From assembly GCA_963837655.1 (NCBI GenBank), contig CAWIOK010000017.1, positions 147,035 through 211,034 of the forward strand: DNA of 64,000 nt, read 5' to 3'. The position numbers and the translations under genes are program-made. Shown in pieces: positions 1 through 8,868 of this stretch (its first letter is position 1; the number at the start of each line of letters is the position of its first letter). Source of the DNA: CAVVSD01 sp963837655 (GTDB lineage: Bacteria; Actinomycetota; Thermoleophilia; Solirubrobacterales; Solirubrobacteraceae). Under the pieces are notes generated by a model. That model did not search any database. It was not told the DNA's origin and worked only from the letters and a program-made list of their open reading frames with translations.

Positions 1-134
1 AGCGACCACGACGCCAGCAGCCCCCGCGGCGGCTCGCCGTCGAGCGCCGCGTGGAAGCGCGCGAGCGCGTCGGCGTACTCCGCCGGGTCCGCGTCCGGCC
101 GCGGCCGGTGCCAGAAGACGTAGGCGACGCTCAT
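1..134 (-). CDS. Hypothetical protein, truncated by window edge
   Basis: Only the first 44 or so residues are inside the window; they begin MSVAYVFWHRPRPDADPAEY. The ATG at 134 overlaps the TGA of the upstream secreted-protein gene (131-133) as ATGA, so the two are probably translationally coupled and belong to the same minus-strand run as the sigma factor and antiporter. I do not recognise the family. Codon third positions are almost all G or C, as in its neighbours. Confidence 0.6.
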   Translation of the reverse strand, partial: MSVAYVFWHRPRPDADPAEYADALARFHAALDGEPPRGLLASWS

Positions 135-523
135 CCGACCCGGAAGCTCACGGCATGGATCTGGCGCTGGCCGTACGTGCCGCGCTGCACCTGGCCTGCC
201 GCCGTGACGAGCTGTCCGACCTTCGGATCGCGCCGCGGCCGCAGCCCGCGGCGCACGTCGACGGCGGTGAACCCTGGCGCCGTCACGCTGTCACGGCCGA
301 GCAGGACGACGTGCAGGTCGCCGTCACCGTCCGGGTCGACGGACTCCACGAGGACCACGCGTCCGACCGCCGAACGGCAGCCGCGCAGGTCGCGTGGGCA
401 GGTCGCGCGCTTCAGCGTCGGCGCGGCAGCCGTCGTCGCACCCTGCACCGGAGTACCGGAAGCGGGGCGGGCAGCGAGCATGGTCAGAACGACGCCGACG
501 GCCGCGAGCAGGAGCAAGCGCAC
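131..523 (-). CDS. Small secreted hypothetical protein
   Basis: The 130-residue product has a clear N-terminal signal peptide: Arg at position 2, a hydrophobic stretch to about residue 17, and a likely cleavage site after PASG near residue 23. The mature part has two Cys separated by six residues (CPRDLRGC), possibly a disulfide, followed by a compact domain that resembles small extracellular OB-like or Ig-like domains, although I cannot assign a family. The start is GTG at 523. It lies 36 bases downstream of the antiporter stop on the same strand, so it is probably the third gene of the sigma-antiporter transcript. Function unknown. Confidence 0.7.
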   Translation of the reverse strand: MRLLLLAAVGVVLTMLAARPASGTPVQGATTAAAPTLKRATCPRDLRGCRSAVGRVVLVESVDPDGDGDLHVVLLGRDSVTAPGFTAVDVRRGLRPRRDPKVGQLVTAAGQVQRGTYGQRQIHAVSFRVG

Positions 524-559
524 TGCGAGACCGTAGCCCGACTCGGTGCCTCCCCGCGT

Positions 560-2338
560 TCAGGGCAGCGCGAGCGCGCCGATCACCTCGCGCCACCAGG
601 AGCGCTCGGCGTCGTCGGAGGCGCGCCGCAGACGGCGCCGCGCAAGGTCCTGGAGCGCCTGCGTGGGGCCGACCGCGACGACCGGGCCGGTGAACGCGTA
701 GCGGCCGTCGGCGAGCGCCACGAGCGCCCCCGCCTTGTCGCGGCGTGTCCGCAGCTGGTCGACGACCTCGATGCCGTCCACGGTCGCCGGGCGCCCGGCA
801 TCTCCCTCTGCGAGCCCCCATGGGCGGCTCGTCACGATGGAGCTGTGCGGCAGCGGGCGGTTGATCAACCGCGGGCCGAGCGGACCCTCGCGCCACTTCG
901 CCAGCAGCTCGCGGAACTCGATCGCGACCTCCTGGCGCACGAGCACGTGCAGCCGGTCGCCCGCCTCGATGCGTGTCGAGCCGCGCGGCGGGATCGCCTG
1001 CTCGCCGCGGATGATCACGTTGAGCAGCGCCTCGCGCGGCAGCCCGAGCTCGCGGACGAGACGGCCGGCGACGGCGTCGTCGGCGGCGACCGGGAACTCG
1101 GCGATCTCCGCGCCCATCCGGCGGGCCGTGGTCGGGTCGGTGAACGGCGTCGGGAGCGCCGCCTCGTTCGTCGTCACCCCGAGCTTCTGCGACAACCACT
1201 CGAACGTGGTGCCCTGCAGAAGTGTCGAGACCAGCACTGCGAAGAACACGATGTCGAAGAACTCGCGCGCACCGTCGATGCCGTCGATGACGGGGAACGT
1301 CGCCAGGACCACCGGCACCGCACCACGCAGCCCGGCCCAGCCCAGCGCGACGCGCTCGTTGAACGAGAAGCCCATCCCGATCGTGCTCGCGAAGGTCGCG
1401 ATCGGACGGGCGACGAACACGAGCACGAGCGCGAGGAGGATGCCTTCGAGCCAGACACCGCCGAAGTCGGAGGGGAAGACCAGCAGGCCGAGGACGAGGA
1501 ACATCCCGAGCTGCGCGACCCACGCCAGGCCGTCGTGGAACGTGGTGATCGTCCGCCGCGCGGGCGTCGCCGAGCTGCCGAGGACGAGACCGGTGAGGTA
1601 CACCGCCAAGAAGCCCGAGCCGTGCAGGACGTCCGCCCCCCCGAACGCGACCGCCGCGAACGCCAGCGATGCCACCGGATACAGGCCGGCCGAGGCCAGG
1701 CTGACCTGCTTCAACACGCGCACGGCGCCCAGCCCGACGACGATGCCGACCGCCCCGCCGATCACGAGCTCCTCCGCGATCGCGAGCAGCATGTCCAGCG
1801 CGTTGTAGTCCGGCTTCTGGATCCAGGAGATGAACCCCGTGACGAGCAGGACGGCGACGGGGTCGTTCATGCCCGCCTCGCCCTCCAGCGTGCGCGCGAG
1901 GCGGCGCCGCAGCGTCGAACCCCGCAGCACCGCGAAGATGGCCGCGCCGTCCGTCGACGACACGATGGCCCCGATCAGCAGGCCCTGGAGCAGGCTCATG
2001 TCGAAGAGCACGCTCGCCCCGAACCCGACGATGATCGCGGTGATCAACGTCCCGAGCGTGGCGAGGCTGAAGGCGGGCACGAAGACCGGGCGGATCTCGT
2101 GCCAGCCCGACGCGAGGCCCCCCTCGAAGAGGATGAGCGCGAGCGCGATGATGCCCACGGTCTGCGCCAGCTGGTAGTCGGAGAAGTCCAGCCAGCCGAA
2201 CCCGTCCGATCCCGCCAGCATCCCGACGCCGAGGAACAGCAGGAGGCTCGGAACGCGGAGGCGCCCGGCGACCAGCGACGCGAGCAGGCCGGCGACCAGC
2301 AGCGCGCCGGCCACGAGCACCATCTGGCCTACGTCCAC
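560..2338 (-). CDS. K+/H+-type monovalent cation antiporter (CPA1, with RCK_C domain)
   Basis: The 592-residue protein has about 12 membrane helices in the first 390 residues, with the CPA1-like segments LILFEGGLASGW and SSTDGAAIFAVLR and a conserved GEAGMNDPVA motif carrying the Asn-Asp pair of the ion site. From about residue 420 to 485 comes a soluble RCK_C/TrkA-C-like domain (GRLVRELGLPREALLNVIIR), which in the NhaP2/CvrA group binds regulatory ligands. It probably exchanges K+ or Na+ for H+ across the cytoplasmic membrane. The GTG start at 2338 is 12 bases after the sigma-factor stop, so the genes are very likely co-transcribed and the antiporter may belong to the general stress response. 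The exact cation cannot be told from sequence. Confidence 0.88.
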   Translation of the reverse strand: MDVGQMVLVAGALLVAGLLASLVAGRLRVPSLLLFLGVGMLAGSDGFGWLDFSDYQLAQTVGIIALALILFEGGLASGWHEIRPVFVPAFSLATLGTLITAIIVGFGASVLFDMSLLQGLLIGAIVSSTDGAAIFAVLRGSTLRRRLARTLEGEAGMNDPVAVLLVTGFISWIQKPDYNALDMLLAIAEELVIGGAVGIVVGLGAVRVLKQVSLASAGLYPVASLAFAAVAFGGADVLHGSGFLAVYLTGLVLGSSATPARRTITTFHDGLAWVAQLGMFLVLGLLVFPSDFGGVWLEGILLALVLVFVARPIATFASTIGMGFSFNERVALGWAGLRGAVPVVLATFPVIDGIDGAREFFDIVFFAVLVSTLLQGTTFEWLSQKLGVTTNEAALPTPFTDPTTARRMGAEIAEFPVAADDAVAGRLVRELGLPREALLNVIIRGEQAIPPRGSTRIEAGDRLHVLVRQEVAIEFRELLAKWREGPLGPRLINRPLPHSSIVTSRPWGLAEGDAGRPATVDGIEVVDQLRTRRDKAGALVALADGRYAFTGPVVAVGPTQALQDLARRRLRRASDDAERSWWREVIGALALP

Positions 2339-2350
2339 CTCGGGATGTTC

Positions 2351-3160
2351 TCAGGAACGGCGCTGCGCAGCGATCCGGAGGCGCTCGATCGAGCTCCGGA
2401 TGATCCGCGAGACCTGCATCTGTGACACGCCGACGATCTCGCCGATCTCGGCCTGTGTCATGTCCTGCCGGAAGCGGAGGATCAGCACCGTCCGCTCGCG
2501 CTCCGAGAGCTCGGTGAAGAGCTTGGCGAGCGTCGCGCGCTCCTCGGCCCGGTCGAACCCGTCCTCCTCGTCGCCGAGGAGATCGCCGAGCGTGTTGCCG
2601 TCCTCGGCGTCGCCGCGGGGCGCGCTGAGCGACGTGGCACTGCGTGCGCGACCCGCCTCGAGCGCCTCGAGGATCTCCTCGTCCCCGTGGCCGAGGTGCT
2701 CGGAGAGCTCCGCGACGGACGGCGCCCGGCCCAGCTGCGAGGACAGCTGCGTCGTGGCCTGCTCGACGCGCAGCGTGAGCTCCTGCAGGTCGCGTGGGGG
2801 ACGTACCGTCCACGACTTGTCGCGGAAGTGGCGCTTGACCTCGCCCAGCATCGTCGGCACGGCGAACGACGAGAACGCGATCCCGCGCTCGGGGTCGAAG
2901 CGGTCGATCGCCTTCAGCAACCCGAGCGACGCGACCTGCATGACGTCCTCCAGCGGCTCGGACTGACGCCGGTAGCGCACCGCGACCTGGCGGGCGAGAC
3001 CCATGAAGCGCTCGACGAGCTCCTCGCGGGCGCGCTGGTCATCGTGCTCCTTCAGGCGCACGAAGAGCTCACGGTCGCGGCGGTGGCGCTCGGTGCCGGA
3101 GGGCCGCGGCCGCGGCTGCGGCAGGTCCTCGGACAGGTCCGCGTCTGCGACCAGGGTCAT
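2351..3160 (-). CDS. SigB/SigF-family RNA polymerase sigma factor
   Basis: This 269-residue group 3 sigma-70 factor contains region 2 (QVASLGLLKAIDRFDPERG, then FSSFAVPTMLGEVKRHFRDK), region 3 and a region 4 helix-turn-helix (TQAEIGEIVGVSQMQVSRII). The wording matches the SigB/SigF/WhiG-like stress and sporulation group. The reading frame continues upstream to 3301, but the ATG at 3160 fits family length and lies 39 bases downstream of a SigB-like promoter. It heads a minus-strand run with the antiporter. The divergent gene at 3340 encodes an RsbW-like kinase, the expected anti-sigma partner; no RsbV-type antagonist is encoded nearby. Confidence 0.9.
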   Translation of the reverse strand: MTLVADADLSEDLPQPRPRPSGTERHRRDRELFVRLKEHDDQRAREELVERFMGLARQVAVRYRRQSEPLEDVMQVASLGLLKAIDRFDPERGIAFSSFAVPTMLGEVKRHFRDKSWTVRPPRDLQELTLRVEQATTQLSSQLGRAPSVAELSEHLGHGDEEILEALEAGRARSATSLSAPRGDAEDGNTLGDLLGDEEDGFDRAEERATLAKLFTELSERERTVLILRFRQDMTQAEIGEIVGVSQMQVSRIIRSSIERLRIAAQRRS

Positions 3161-3198
3161 GGCGAGATGCGTCGGTCGAGCGGTGCGATCCCAACGCG

Positions 3199-3222
3199 GT
3201 ACCCGGGTGGCGCGCTCCGAAC
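3199..3222 (-). promoter_or_regulatory. Candidate SigB/SigF-type promoter for the sigma gene
   Basis: On the minus strand GTTC (3222-3219) is followed after 14 bases by GGGTAC (3204-3199). Actinobacterial SigB/SigF promoters have GTTT-like -35 and GGGTAC/T -10 boxes with 13-17 bases between. The -10 box ends 39 bases before the ATG at 3160. This would make the sigma gene autoregulated. It is inferred from motif and position only. Confidence 0.4.
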
Positions 3223-3339
3223 GTCGAACACCAACATCCTGGCGCGTTGCCGCGCTTCCCAACCAGATCACGTGGTACGCGCGGTCATGTGGGGTACCCA
3301 AGGAGGTTCGCCGCGTGGATTTCGGGGCATGGAAAGCTC

Positions 3340-3771
3340 ATGGCGCCCCCCGGGTCTCACGCGTTCGAGCTGCGCGTGCCCGCAGTGCCGGCGAGCGTCG
3401 GCGAGCTTCGGCACGCCCTCAGCGCCGAGCTCCAGGCGCTGCCGGTGCCCACATCGCTCGTCGAGGACATCGGCCTCGCGGTGTCCGAGGCCGCGACCAA
3501 CGCGGTGCTCCACGCCTACCTCGAGCAGGGACGGCCCGGGCCGCTGCTGCTGTCCGCTCGCGTGATGGAGGACGTCGTGCACGTCGTGATCCGGGACCAC
3601 GGCCGCGGGATGACGCCGCGCCCCGACAGCCCCGGCCTCGGTCTGGGACTGCCGCTCATGACCCGCCTCGCCGACGCAGTGCAGATCTCCACGCACCCCG
3701 ACGGAGGGACCGAGGTGCGGATGACGTTCACCGTCGCGCGCGGTGACGCGCGCGCCCGCTTCGCGCACTAG
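3340..3771 (+). CDS. RsbW-like anti-sigma factor / serine kinase (HATPase_c)
   Basis: This 143-residue GHKL-type ATPase has the N box EAATNAVLHAY (Asn54), the G1 box DHGRGM (86-91) and the G2 box GLGLGL (99-104). Such small kinases bind and hold SigB/SigF-class sigma factors and phosphorylate an STAS-domain antagonist. The partner is presumably the divergent sigma factor at 2351-3160. The ATG at 3340 follows a GGAAAG only three bases away, a poor ribosome site; a perfect AAGGAGG lies 33 bases further upstream but serves an out-of-frame GTG (see findings). The TAG stop overlaps the stop of the convergent FUSC gene. Confidence 0.85.
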   Translation: MAPPGSHAFELRVPAVPASVGELRHALSAELQALPVPTSLVEDIGLAVSEAATNAVLHAYLEQGRPGPLLLSARVMEDVVHVVIRDHGRGMTPRPDSPGLGLGLPLMTRLADAVQISTHPDGGTEVRMTFTVARGDARARFAH

Positions 3772-4931
3772 CGCCCTTCGCGGGACGCGAGCTCCTCGTC
3801 CGCCGCGGCCCGCACGATGCGGTGCGCATCGGAGAGCTCCATGCCGGTGCTCCGCAGCAGGTCGGTCGCGGTCGAGCGGATCTGCCCGACGATGACGCTC
3901 ACCGACAGGTTCGCCGTCTCCTCCAGCACGATCGTCGCGTGTGCGGCGGCGCGCACGGCTGGCTCGACGACGTCTGCGTCGCGTGCGGGGTCGTCGAGGA
4001 TGGCGCCGAGCGCGCGGACGGACTCCGCGAGCTCGCGGAGGGCGAGCGACACGCCGGGCGGCGTCGCGTCGCCGGTGCCGATGGCGCGCATCGACCCGCG
4101 CGCCAGCACCCGGGTGTTGCGCACCGCGAGATCGATCTGCGCCGCGGCGGTGGCGTAGAGGCCGATCTGCCGTCGCGCCGTGCGCCGGCCGATGGTCGTC
4201 ATCCCGCCCTCCTGCCCGACGTCGATCGCCTCCTGGAAGCGGCTGAGGTCGTCATCGATCGCGCGCGCCCGCAGCAGCGCCGCCTCCGTTCCGGCCGGCG
4301 AGCGCTGCTCGAGGGCGGTCGCGATGTCCTCCAGCGTCGCGGCCAGCTCGCGGAGCACCGGCTCGGCCGCCTCGCGGATGAGTCGCACGACGTCCACGGG
4401 AAGCACGAGCAGGCCGACGAGCAGCGCGGAGGCAGCGCCGACCGCCGCATCCAGCGAGCGGGCGAAGGAGATCCCGTGGAGGTCCGGCGGCGACAGCGTC
4501 ACCACGAGCACCGCCGACGCCGCCGCCTGGGTGACCATCAGCGTCCCCGAGCCCAGGAGGATCGCCGCGGCCATCGCGAGCATCACGATGACGAACAGCT
4601 GCCACGTACCGGACCCGATGAGCAGGACGAGGATGTCGGCGACGGCGATGCCGACCGTCACGCCGACGGCGACCTCGACGGCCCGCCGCGTTCGCTGTCC
4701 GAGCGCCACCCCGAGCGTGACGATCGCCGCGATCGGGGCGAAGAACGGGCGGGGATGCCCGATGAGGTCGTGAGCGACCGACCAGGCGATGACGGTCGCC
4801 AGGCCGGCCTGGACCATCGTGCGCCATGCGGCGCGAAGTCGGCCGAGCCGCTCGCGCAAGGAGAGCCGCGATCGCTCGGCGGCCTCGCCGAGCAGCCCGG
4901 AGACCATCTCGGGCGGACCAGGACGGTGCAT
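3768..4931 (-). CDS. FUSC-family (aromatic acid exporter-like) membrane protein
   Basis: The 387-residue protein has a cytoplasmic N-terminus, then about six hydrophobic helices between residues 40 and 175, including a HPRPFFAPIAAIVTLGVALG segment typical of the FUSC/ArAE repeat. The C-terminal half, from about residue 185, is helical and soluble (ELAATLEDIATALEQ). Related proteins export aromatic carboxylic acids or are uncharacterised; a second FUSC half seen in PET family exporters is absent, so this is the single-repeat actinobacterial form. Its stop codon overlaps that of the convergent anti-sigma gene within CTAG. Substrate unknown. Confidence 0.75.
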   Translation of the reverse strand: MHRPGPPEMVSGLLGEAAERSRLSLRERLGRLRAAWRTMVQAGLATVIAWSVAHDLIGHPRPFFAPIAAIVTLGVALGQRTRRAVEVAVGVTVGIAVADILVLLIGSGTWQLFVIVMLAMAAAILLGSGTLMVTQAAASAVLVVTLSPPDLHGISFARSLDAAVGAASALLVGLLVLPVDVVRLIREAAEPVLRELAATLEDIATALEQRSPAGTEAALLRARAIDDDLSRFQEAIDVGQEGGMTTIGRRTARRQIGLYATAAAQIDLAVRNTRVLARGSMRAIGTGDATPPGVSLALRELAESVRALGAILDDPARDADVVEPAVRAAAHATIVLEETANLSVSVIVGQIRSTATDLLRSTGMELSDAHRIVRAAADEELASREGR

Positions 4932-4977
4932 CGCGGGTGGCGAGGCTACAGCGCGCAGCCTCTACGCTCCCGCAGCC

Positions 4978-5802
<825 letters not shown>

Positions 5803-5804
5803 CC

Positions 5805-6080
5805 GTGGAGCCGGTCGCGCGGCTCGCCGTCCGCGTCCAGCCGCGCGCGAAGGCCGACGCGCTCGGCGGCGAGCGCGGCGGCGCGCTGGTCGTCCGCGTG
5901 ACGGCGCCGCCGGTCGACGGCAAGGCGAACGCGGCGGTGTGCGCGCTCGTGGCCCGTGCGGCGGGCGTGCCGAAGTCCGCCGTGACCGTCGTGCACGGTG
6001 CCGGCGCGCGGGACAAGGTGCTCGAGATCCGCGGTCTGGACTCCGCGTCGCTGCGGCGCCTGGTGGGCCTGGACCGATAG
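5805..6080 (+). CDS. DUF167/YggU-family protein
   Basis: The 91-residue protein matches the small YggU (DUF167) family: VRVQPRAKADALGG near the N-terminus, then the hallmark VTAPPVDGKANAAV and the C-terminal VVHGAGARDKVLEI. Structures of the family show a compact alpha/beta fold; the cellular role is unknown. The GTG start at 5805 is two bases past the uppP stop, so it is almost certainly co-transcribed and coupled with uppP. Confidence 0.88.
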   Translation: MEPVARLAVRVQPRAKADALGGERGGALVVRVTAPPVDGKANAAVCALVARAAGVPKSAVTVVHGAGARDKVLEIRGLDSASLRRLVGLDR

Positions 6081-6140
6081 CCACCCTCGGGCAACGCGTT
6101 CCCAACCGTTCTCCAACCATGCGCTGCGACCTTCCGTCGC

Positions 6141-6506
6141 ATGCGAAGCACGGATGCACTCAGCGCACGCCTCCATCAGGCGCTGCAGGAGCCGCGGGCC
6201 ATCGGCACGGATGCCGAGGGGCCCCACGTCTGCCCGACCTGCCATGCACCGTTCGTCGTCCCCGTGGACGCCGTGGAGATCGACGCGTGGCACTTCTCGG
6301 TGTCGCTGCACTGCCCCAACTGCGACTGGGTCGGGACAGCCGTGTACGACGACGAGGCGCTGGAGCGCTTCGATGTCGGCCTGGACGCCGGGACGCGCGC
6401 ACTCGCGCGCACCCTCGAAGAGCTCTCCTACGAGAACGCGAACGCCGACTTCGAGGCATTCGCCGACGCCCTCGCGTCCGACGCGATCCTGCCGGAGGAC
6501 TTCTAG
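6141..6506 (+). CDS. Hypothetical protein with zinc ribbon
   Basis: The 121-residue acidic protein carries two CPxC knuckles, CPTCHAPF near residue 31 and CPNCDWVG near residue 58, spaced as in a zinc ribbon. The second half (ALERFDVGLDAGTRALARTL onward) is acidic and helical. I do not recognise a named family. The ATG at 6141 lies 60 bases after the DUF167 gene on the same strand. It may be nucleic-acid or protein binding, but nothing in the context fixes a role. Confidence 0.65.
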   Translation: MRSTDALSARLHQALQEPRAIGTDAEGPHVCPTCHAPFVVPVDAVEIDAWHFSVSLHCPNCDWVGTAVYDDEALERFDVGLDAGTRALARTLEELSYENANADFEAFADALASDAILPEDF

Positions 6507-6549
6507 CCGCGGTACGACTTCCGGCGTCGGTACTTCTAGACTCCCGGGC

Positions 6550-7167
6550 GTGCCACCCAAGCAGCGACAGGTCCGTGTCGAGCAGAAGAGCGCGCTCGCC
6601 GCGATGCAGCGTCTGGAGACGCGCTCCGACGAGGAGCTGATGTCGGAGACGCGCTACCGCTCGGCAGCCCAGGCGCTGCTCGGTGCGCGCGCCGCTGAGC
6701 GCTACGACGCGAAGGCCGCGCGGGAGCACTTCCAGAAGGCGATCGCCGCCGCCCGCCCGCAGGAGCGCATGCAGCTGCGGCGCATGGCCGATGCCTCGCT
6801 CGCCCTCGCAGAGCGCCGCGCGGACGACCTCAAGGTCGCCGTCGAGCGCCTCGGGCAGGAGGCGCCGACGAGCCGCCAGCTCTTCCTCCTTCGGTTCATG
6901 GGTCTTGTCGCCCCGCCGGCCGGCACCGGGATCGTCAGGCGGGTCCGCGGCATCGCGATCGTCGTCGCGATCGTCGTGGTGCTGCTCGCGCTCGGCTTCG
7001 GGATCGCCAAGTTGGTCACGCTTCCCTTCGGCGGGATCTCCACCCCTGGCGCCTTCTTCCTCGGACTGGTGATCATCCTGATCGTCCTCGGGGTGATGGC
7101 GCTCCTCGGCAGACGCCGCCAGAAGTCGGCGCAGGCCAAGGCCAGAGCCGCACGCGGCGGCGGGTAG
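6550..7167 (+). CDS. Hypothetical membrane protein, soluble helical domain plus two TM helices
   Basis: The 205-residue product begins at GTG (6550) with a basic, helical region rich in Ala, Arg and Glu (residues 1-115, TPR-like AAREHFQKAIAAA at about 60-72), then has two strongly hydrophobic segments (IAIVVAIVVVLLALGFGI and FFLGLVIILIVLGVMALL) separated by a short Gly/Pro loop, and a basic tail. That predicts a cytoplasmic domain anchored by a C-terminal hairpin. No family recognised. It sits between the zinc-ribbon gene and the HAD phosphatase, 43 and 16 bases from each. Confidence 0.65.
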   Translation: MPPKQRQVRVEQKSALAAMQRLETRSDEELMSETRYRSAAQALLGARAAERYDAKAAREHFQKAIAAARPQERMQLRRMADASLALAERRADDLKVAVERLGQEAPTSRQLFLLRFMGLVAPPAGTGIVRRVRGIAIVVAIVVVLLALGFGIAKLVTLPFGGISTPGAFFLGLVIILIVLGVMALLGRRRQKSAQAKARAARGGG

Positions 7168-7183
7168 CACTCGGGCGGCGGCC

Positions 7184-7981
7184 GTGCCGCTCACACCCAT
7201 CGCCGGCAGCTACGACCACTTCCTCCTCGACCTGGACGGGTGCCTGTGGATCGGCGACGAGCCGACCGAGGGGGCGACCGACGCGCTGACCGCCCTGCGC
7301 CTCGCCGGCAAGGGGATCGCGTTCGTCACCAACGACGGGCGCCACAGCCCAGAGGAGCAGGTCCGCAAGCTCTGGCGCCTGGGGTTCCAGGCGTCGGTCG
7401 AGGAGGTCGTCACCGTCGGCGGCGCCCTGCAGTTCCACCTCGCCGAGCACTACGGCCACAGCCGGGCCGCAGCGGTCGTCGTGGGCTCGGCGTCGCTGCA
7501 CCGCCACGTCGAGCAGGCGGGCCTGCGGATCGTCAACCGGACGGCGTTCGCGTCCCGCGCCGAGGTCGTCGTCGTCGGCGCGCACGACGGGTTCGACTAC
7601 GACGAGCTGCGTGAGGCCTCGCAGGCGGCGCTGCGCGGAGCGCAGGTGATCGCGGCGGGCCGCGACCCCTTCTTCCCGATGCCCGACGGCCCCTGGCCGG
7701 GCACAGGTGCTGTGGTGGCCGCGATCGAGGCGGCGGCGGGCGTCGTCGCGGAGAACGTGGGCAAGCCGTCCGCGGCGATCGTGCACGCGGCACTCGACCG
7801 GCTCGGACCCGGACGCGCACTGCTCGTCGGCGACCGGATCGAGACCGACCTCGCTGCTGCCGCGAACGCGGGCGTCGACGGCGCCCTCGTGCTCACCGGG
7901 TCGACGACGGCGCTGCAGGCGCACCGGGCCGAAGGGGCGATCGCCGTACGCGACAGCCTGGCCGACCTCGTACTGGCGTAG
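7184..7981 (+). CDS. HAD-IIA family phosphatase (NagD/PGP-like)
   Basis: This 265-residue hydrolase has motif I LLDLDGCLWIG with the nucleophile Asp and the Asp+2 acid/base, motif II VTND, a C2-type cap in the middle and motif IV GDRIETDLAAAANAG. HAD-IIA enzymes dephosphorylate small metabolites such as phosphoglycolate, pyridoxal phosphate or nucleotides; the substrate cannot be told here. It starts at GTG (7184) 16 bases after the membrane-protein gene and ends 11 bases before the lipid-kinase gene. Confidence 0.88.
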   Translation: MPLTPIAGSYDHFLLDLDGCLWIGDEPTEGATDALTALRLAGKGIAFVTNDGRHSPEEQVRKLWRLGFQASVEEVVTVGGALQFHLAEHYGHSRAAAVVVGSASLHRHVEQAGLRIVNRTAFASRAEVVVVGAHDGFDYDELREASQAALRGAQVIAAGRDPFFPMPDGPWPGTGAVVAAIEAAAGVVAENVGKPSAAIVHAALDRLGPGRALLVGDRIETDLAAAANAGVDGALVLTGSTTALQAHRAEGAIAVRDSLADLVLA

Positions 7982-7992
7982 CCTGCCGGTCC

Positions 7993-8868
7993 GTGTCGCG
8001 GCGCCTGCGTCTGATCGTGAACCCCAACGCCGGCGGCGGCCGGGCGCTGGCCGAGCTGCCCGGTGTGGAGGAGGCGCTGCGCGGTCACGGCGTCGAGTTC
8101 ACCGTGCAGCAGACGACGGGCATCGAGCACGCGCAGGCGCTCGCACGCGGCGCGGTGCAGGCCGGTGACGTCGCCGTCAGCTACGGCGGGGACGGCCTGG
8201 CCGGCGCCGTCGCGCACGCCCTGCGCGGCAGCCGGGGCACGCTCGGCCTGCTGCCCGGCGGGCGCGGGAACGACTTCGCCCGCAAGCTCGGCATCCCGCT
8301 CGACGCCCGCGAGGCCTGCGCGGTGCTCGCGCGTGGCGAGGAGCGCACGGTCGACGTGGCGGAGGTCGACGGCCGCACGTTCCTCGGGATCGCGAGCTTC
8401 GGGATCGACACCGACGTGCAGGACATCGCCAACGCCACGACCCGGCTCAACGGCCAGGCGGTCTACCTCTACGCCACGCTGCGCGCGCTCGCCGCATGGA
8501 AGGCCGTGCCGCTGGAGCTCGCGATCGACGGCGGCGAGCCGCGCCGCTTCGACGGCTACTCGGTCGCCGCGTGCAACTCCGGCGTCTACGGCGGCGGCAT
8601 GCACCTGGCCCCCGACGCGGACGTCACGGACGGGCTCATGGAGATCGTGTCCTACGGCGATCTGCCCAAGTGGCGGTTCCTGCGCGGCCTGGCGCGCGTC
8701 TTCCGCGGGACCCACCTGCGCGACCCCGCGGTGGAGCTCGTCCAGGCGCGCGAGGTGCACGTCGACGCCGGCCGCCCCTTCCGGATCTACGCCGACGGCG
8801 ATCCCGTCGGCTTGACGCCCGCGACGATCCGCGCAGTGCCCAGGGCTCTCCGCGTCCTGGCCCCATGA
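7993..8868 (+). CDS. Diacylglycerol/lipid kinase family protein (DagK/YegS-like)
   Basis: The 291-residue protein has the catalytic features of the DAGK family: VNPNAGGG nucleotide loop near the N-terminus, YGGDGLAGAVA (the GGDG motif) at about residue 58 and LLPGGRGNDFARKLG. It probably phosphorylates diacylglycerol or a related lipid at the membrane; sphingosine or polyprenol substrates are also possible in the family. The GTG start is at 7993. Its TGA overlaps the ATG of murT (ATGA at 8865-8868), tying lipid and cell-wall genes into one transcript. Confidence 0.9.
   Translation: MSRRLRLIVNPNAGGGRALAELPGVEEALRGHGVEFTVQQTTGIEHAQALARGAVQAGDVAVSYGGDGLAGAVAHALRGSRGTLGLLPGGRGNDFARKLGIPLDAREACAVLARGEERTVDVAEVDGRTFLGIASFGIDTDVQDIANATTRLNGQAVYLYATLRALAAWKAVPLELAIDGGEPRRFDGYSVAACNSGVYGGGMHLAPDADVTDGLMEIVSYGDLPKWRFLRGLARVFRGTHLRDPAVELVQAREVHVDAGRPFRIYADGDPVGLTPATIRAVPRALRVLAP

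Noticed and set aside
155..2425. Long plus-strand open frame of 756 codons opposite the antiporter
   Set aside because: It is the antisense shadow of the antiporter. The product is Arg/Asp/Glu/His-rich with no domain, while the minus strand has clear CPA1 helices. Similar shadows oppose FtsK, DapF, RNase J and many others.
3315..3746. GTG frame with a perfect ribosome site overlapping the anti-sigma gene
   Set aside because: The frame encodes an Arg/Ala/Pro-rich product and lacks the third-position GC pattern; the overlapping frame has the full HATPase motifs. Kept only as a finding about initiation.
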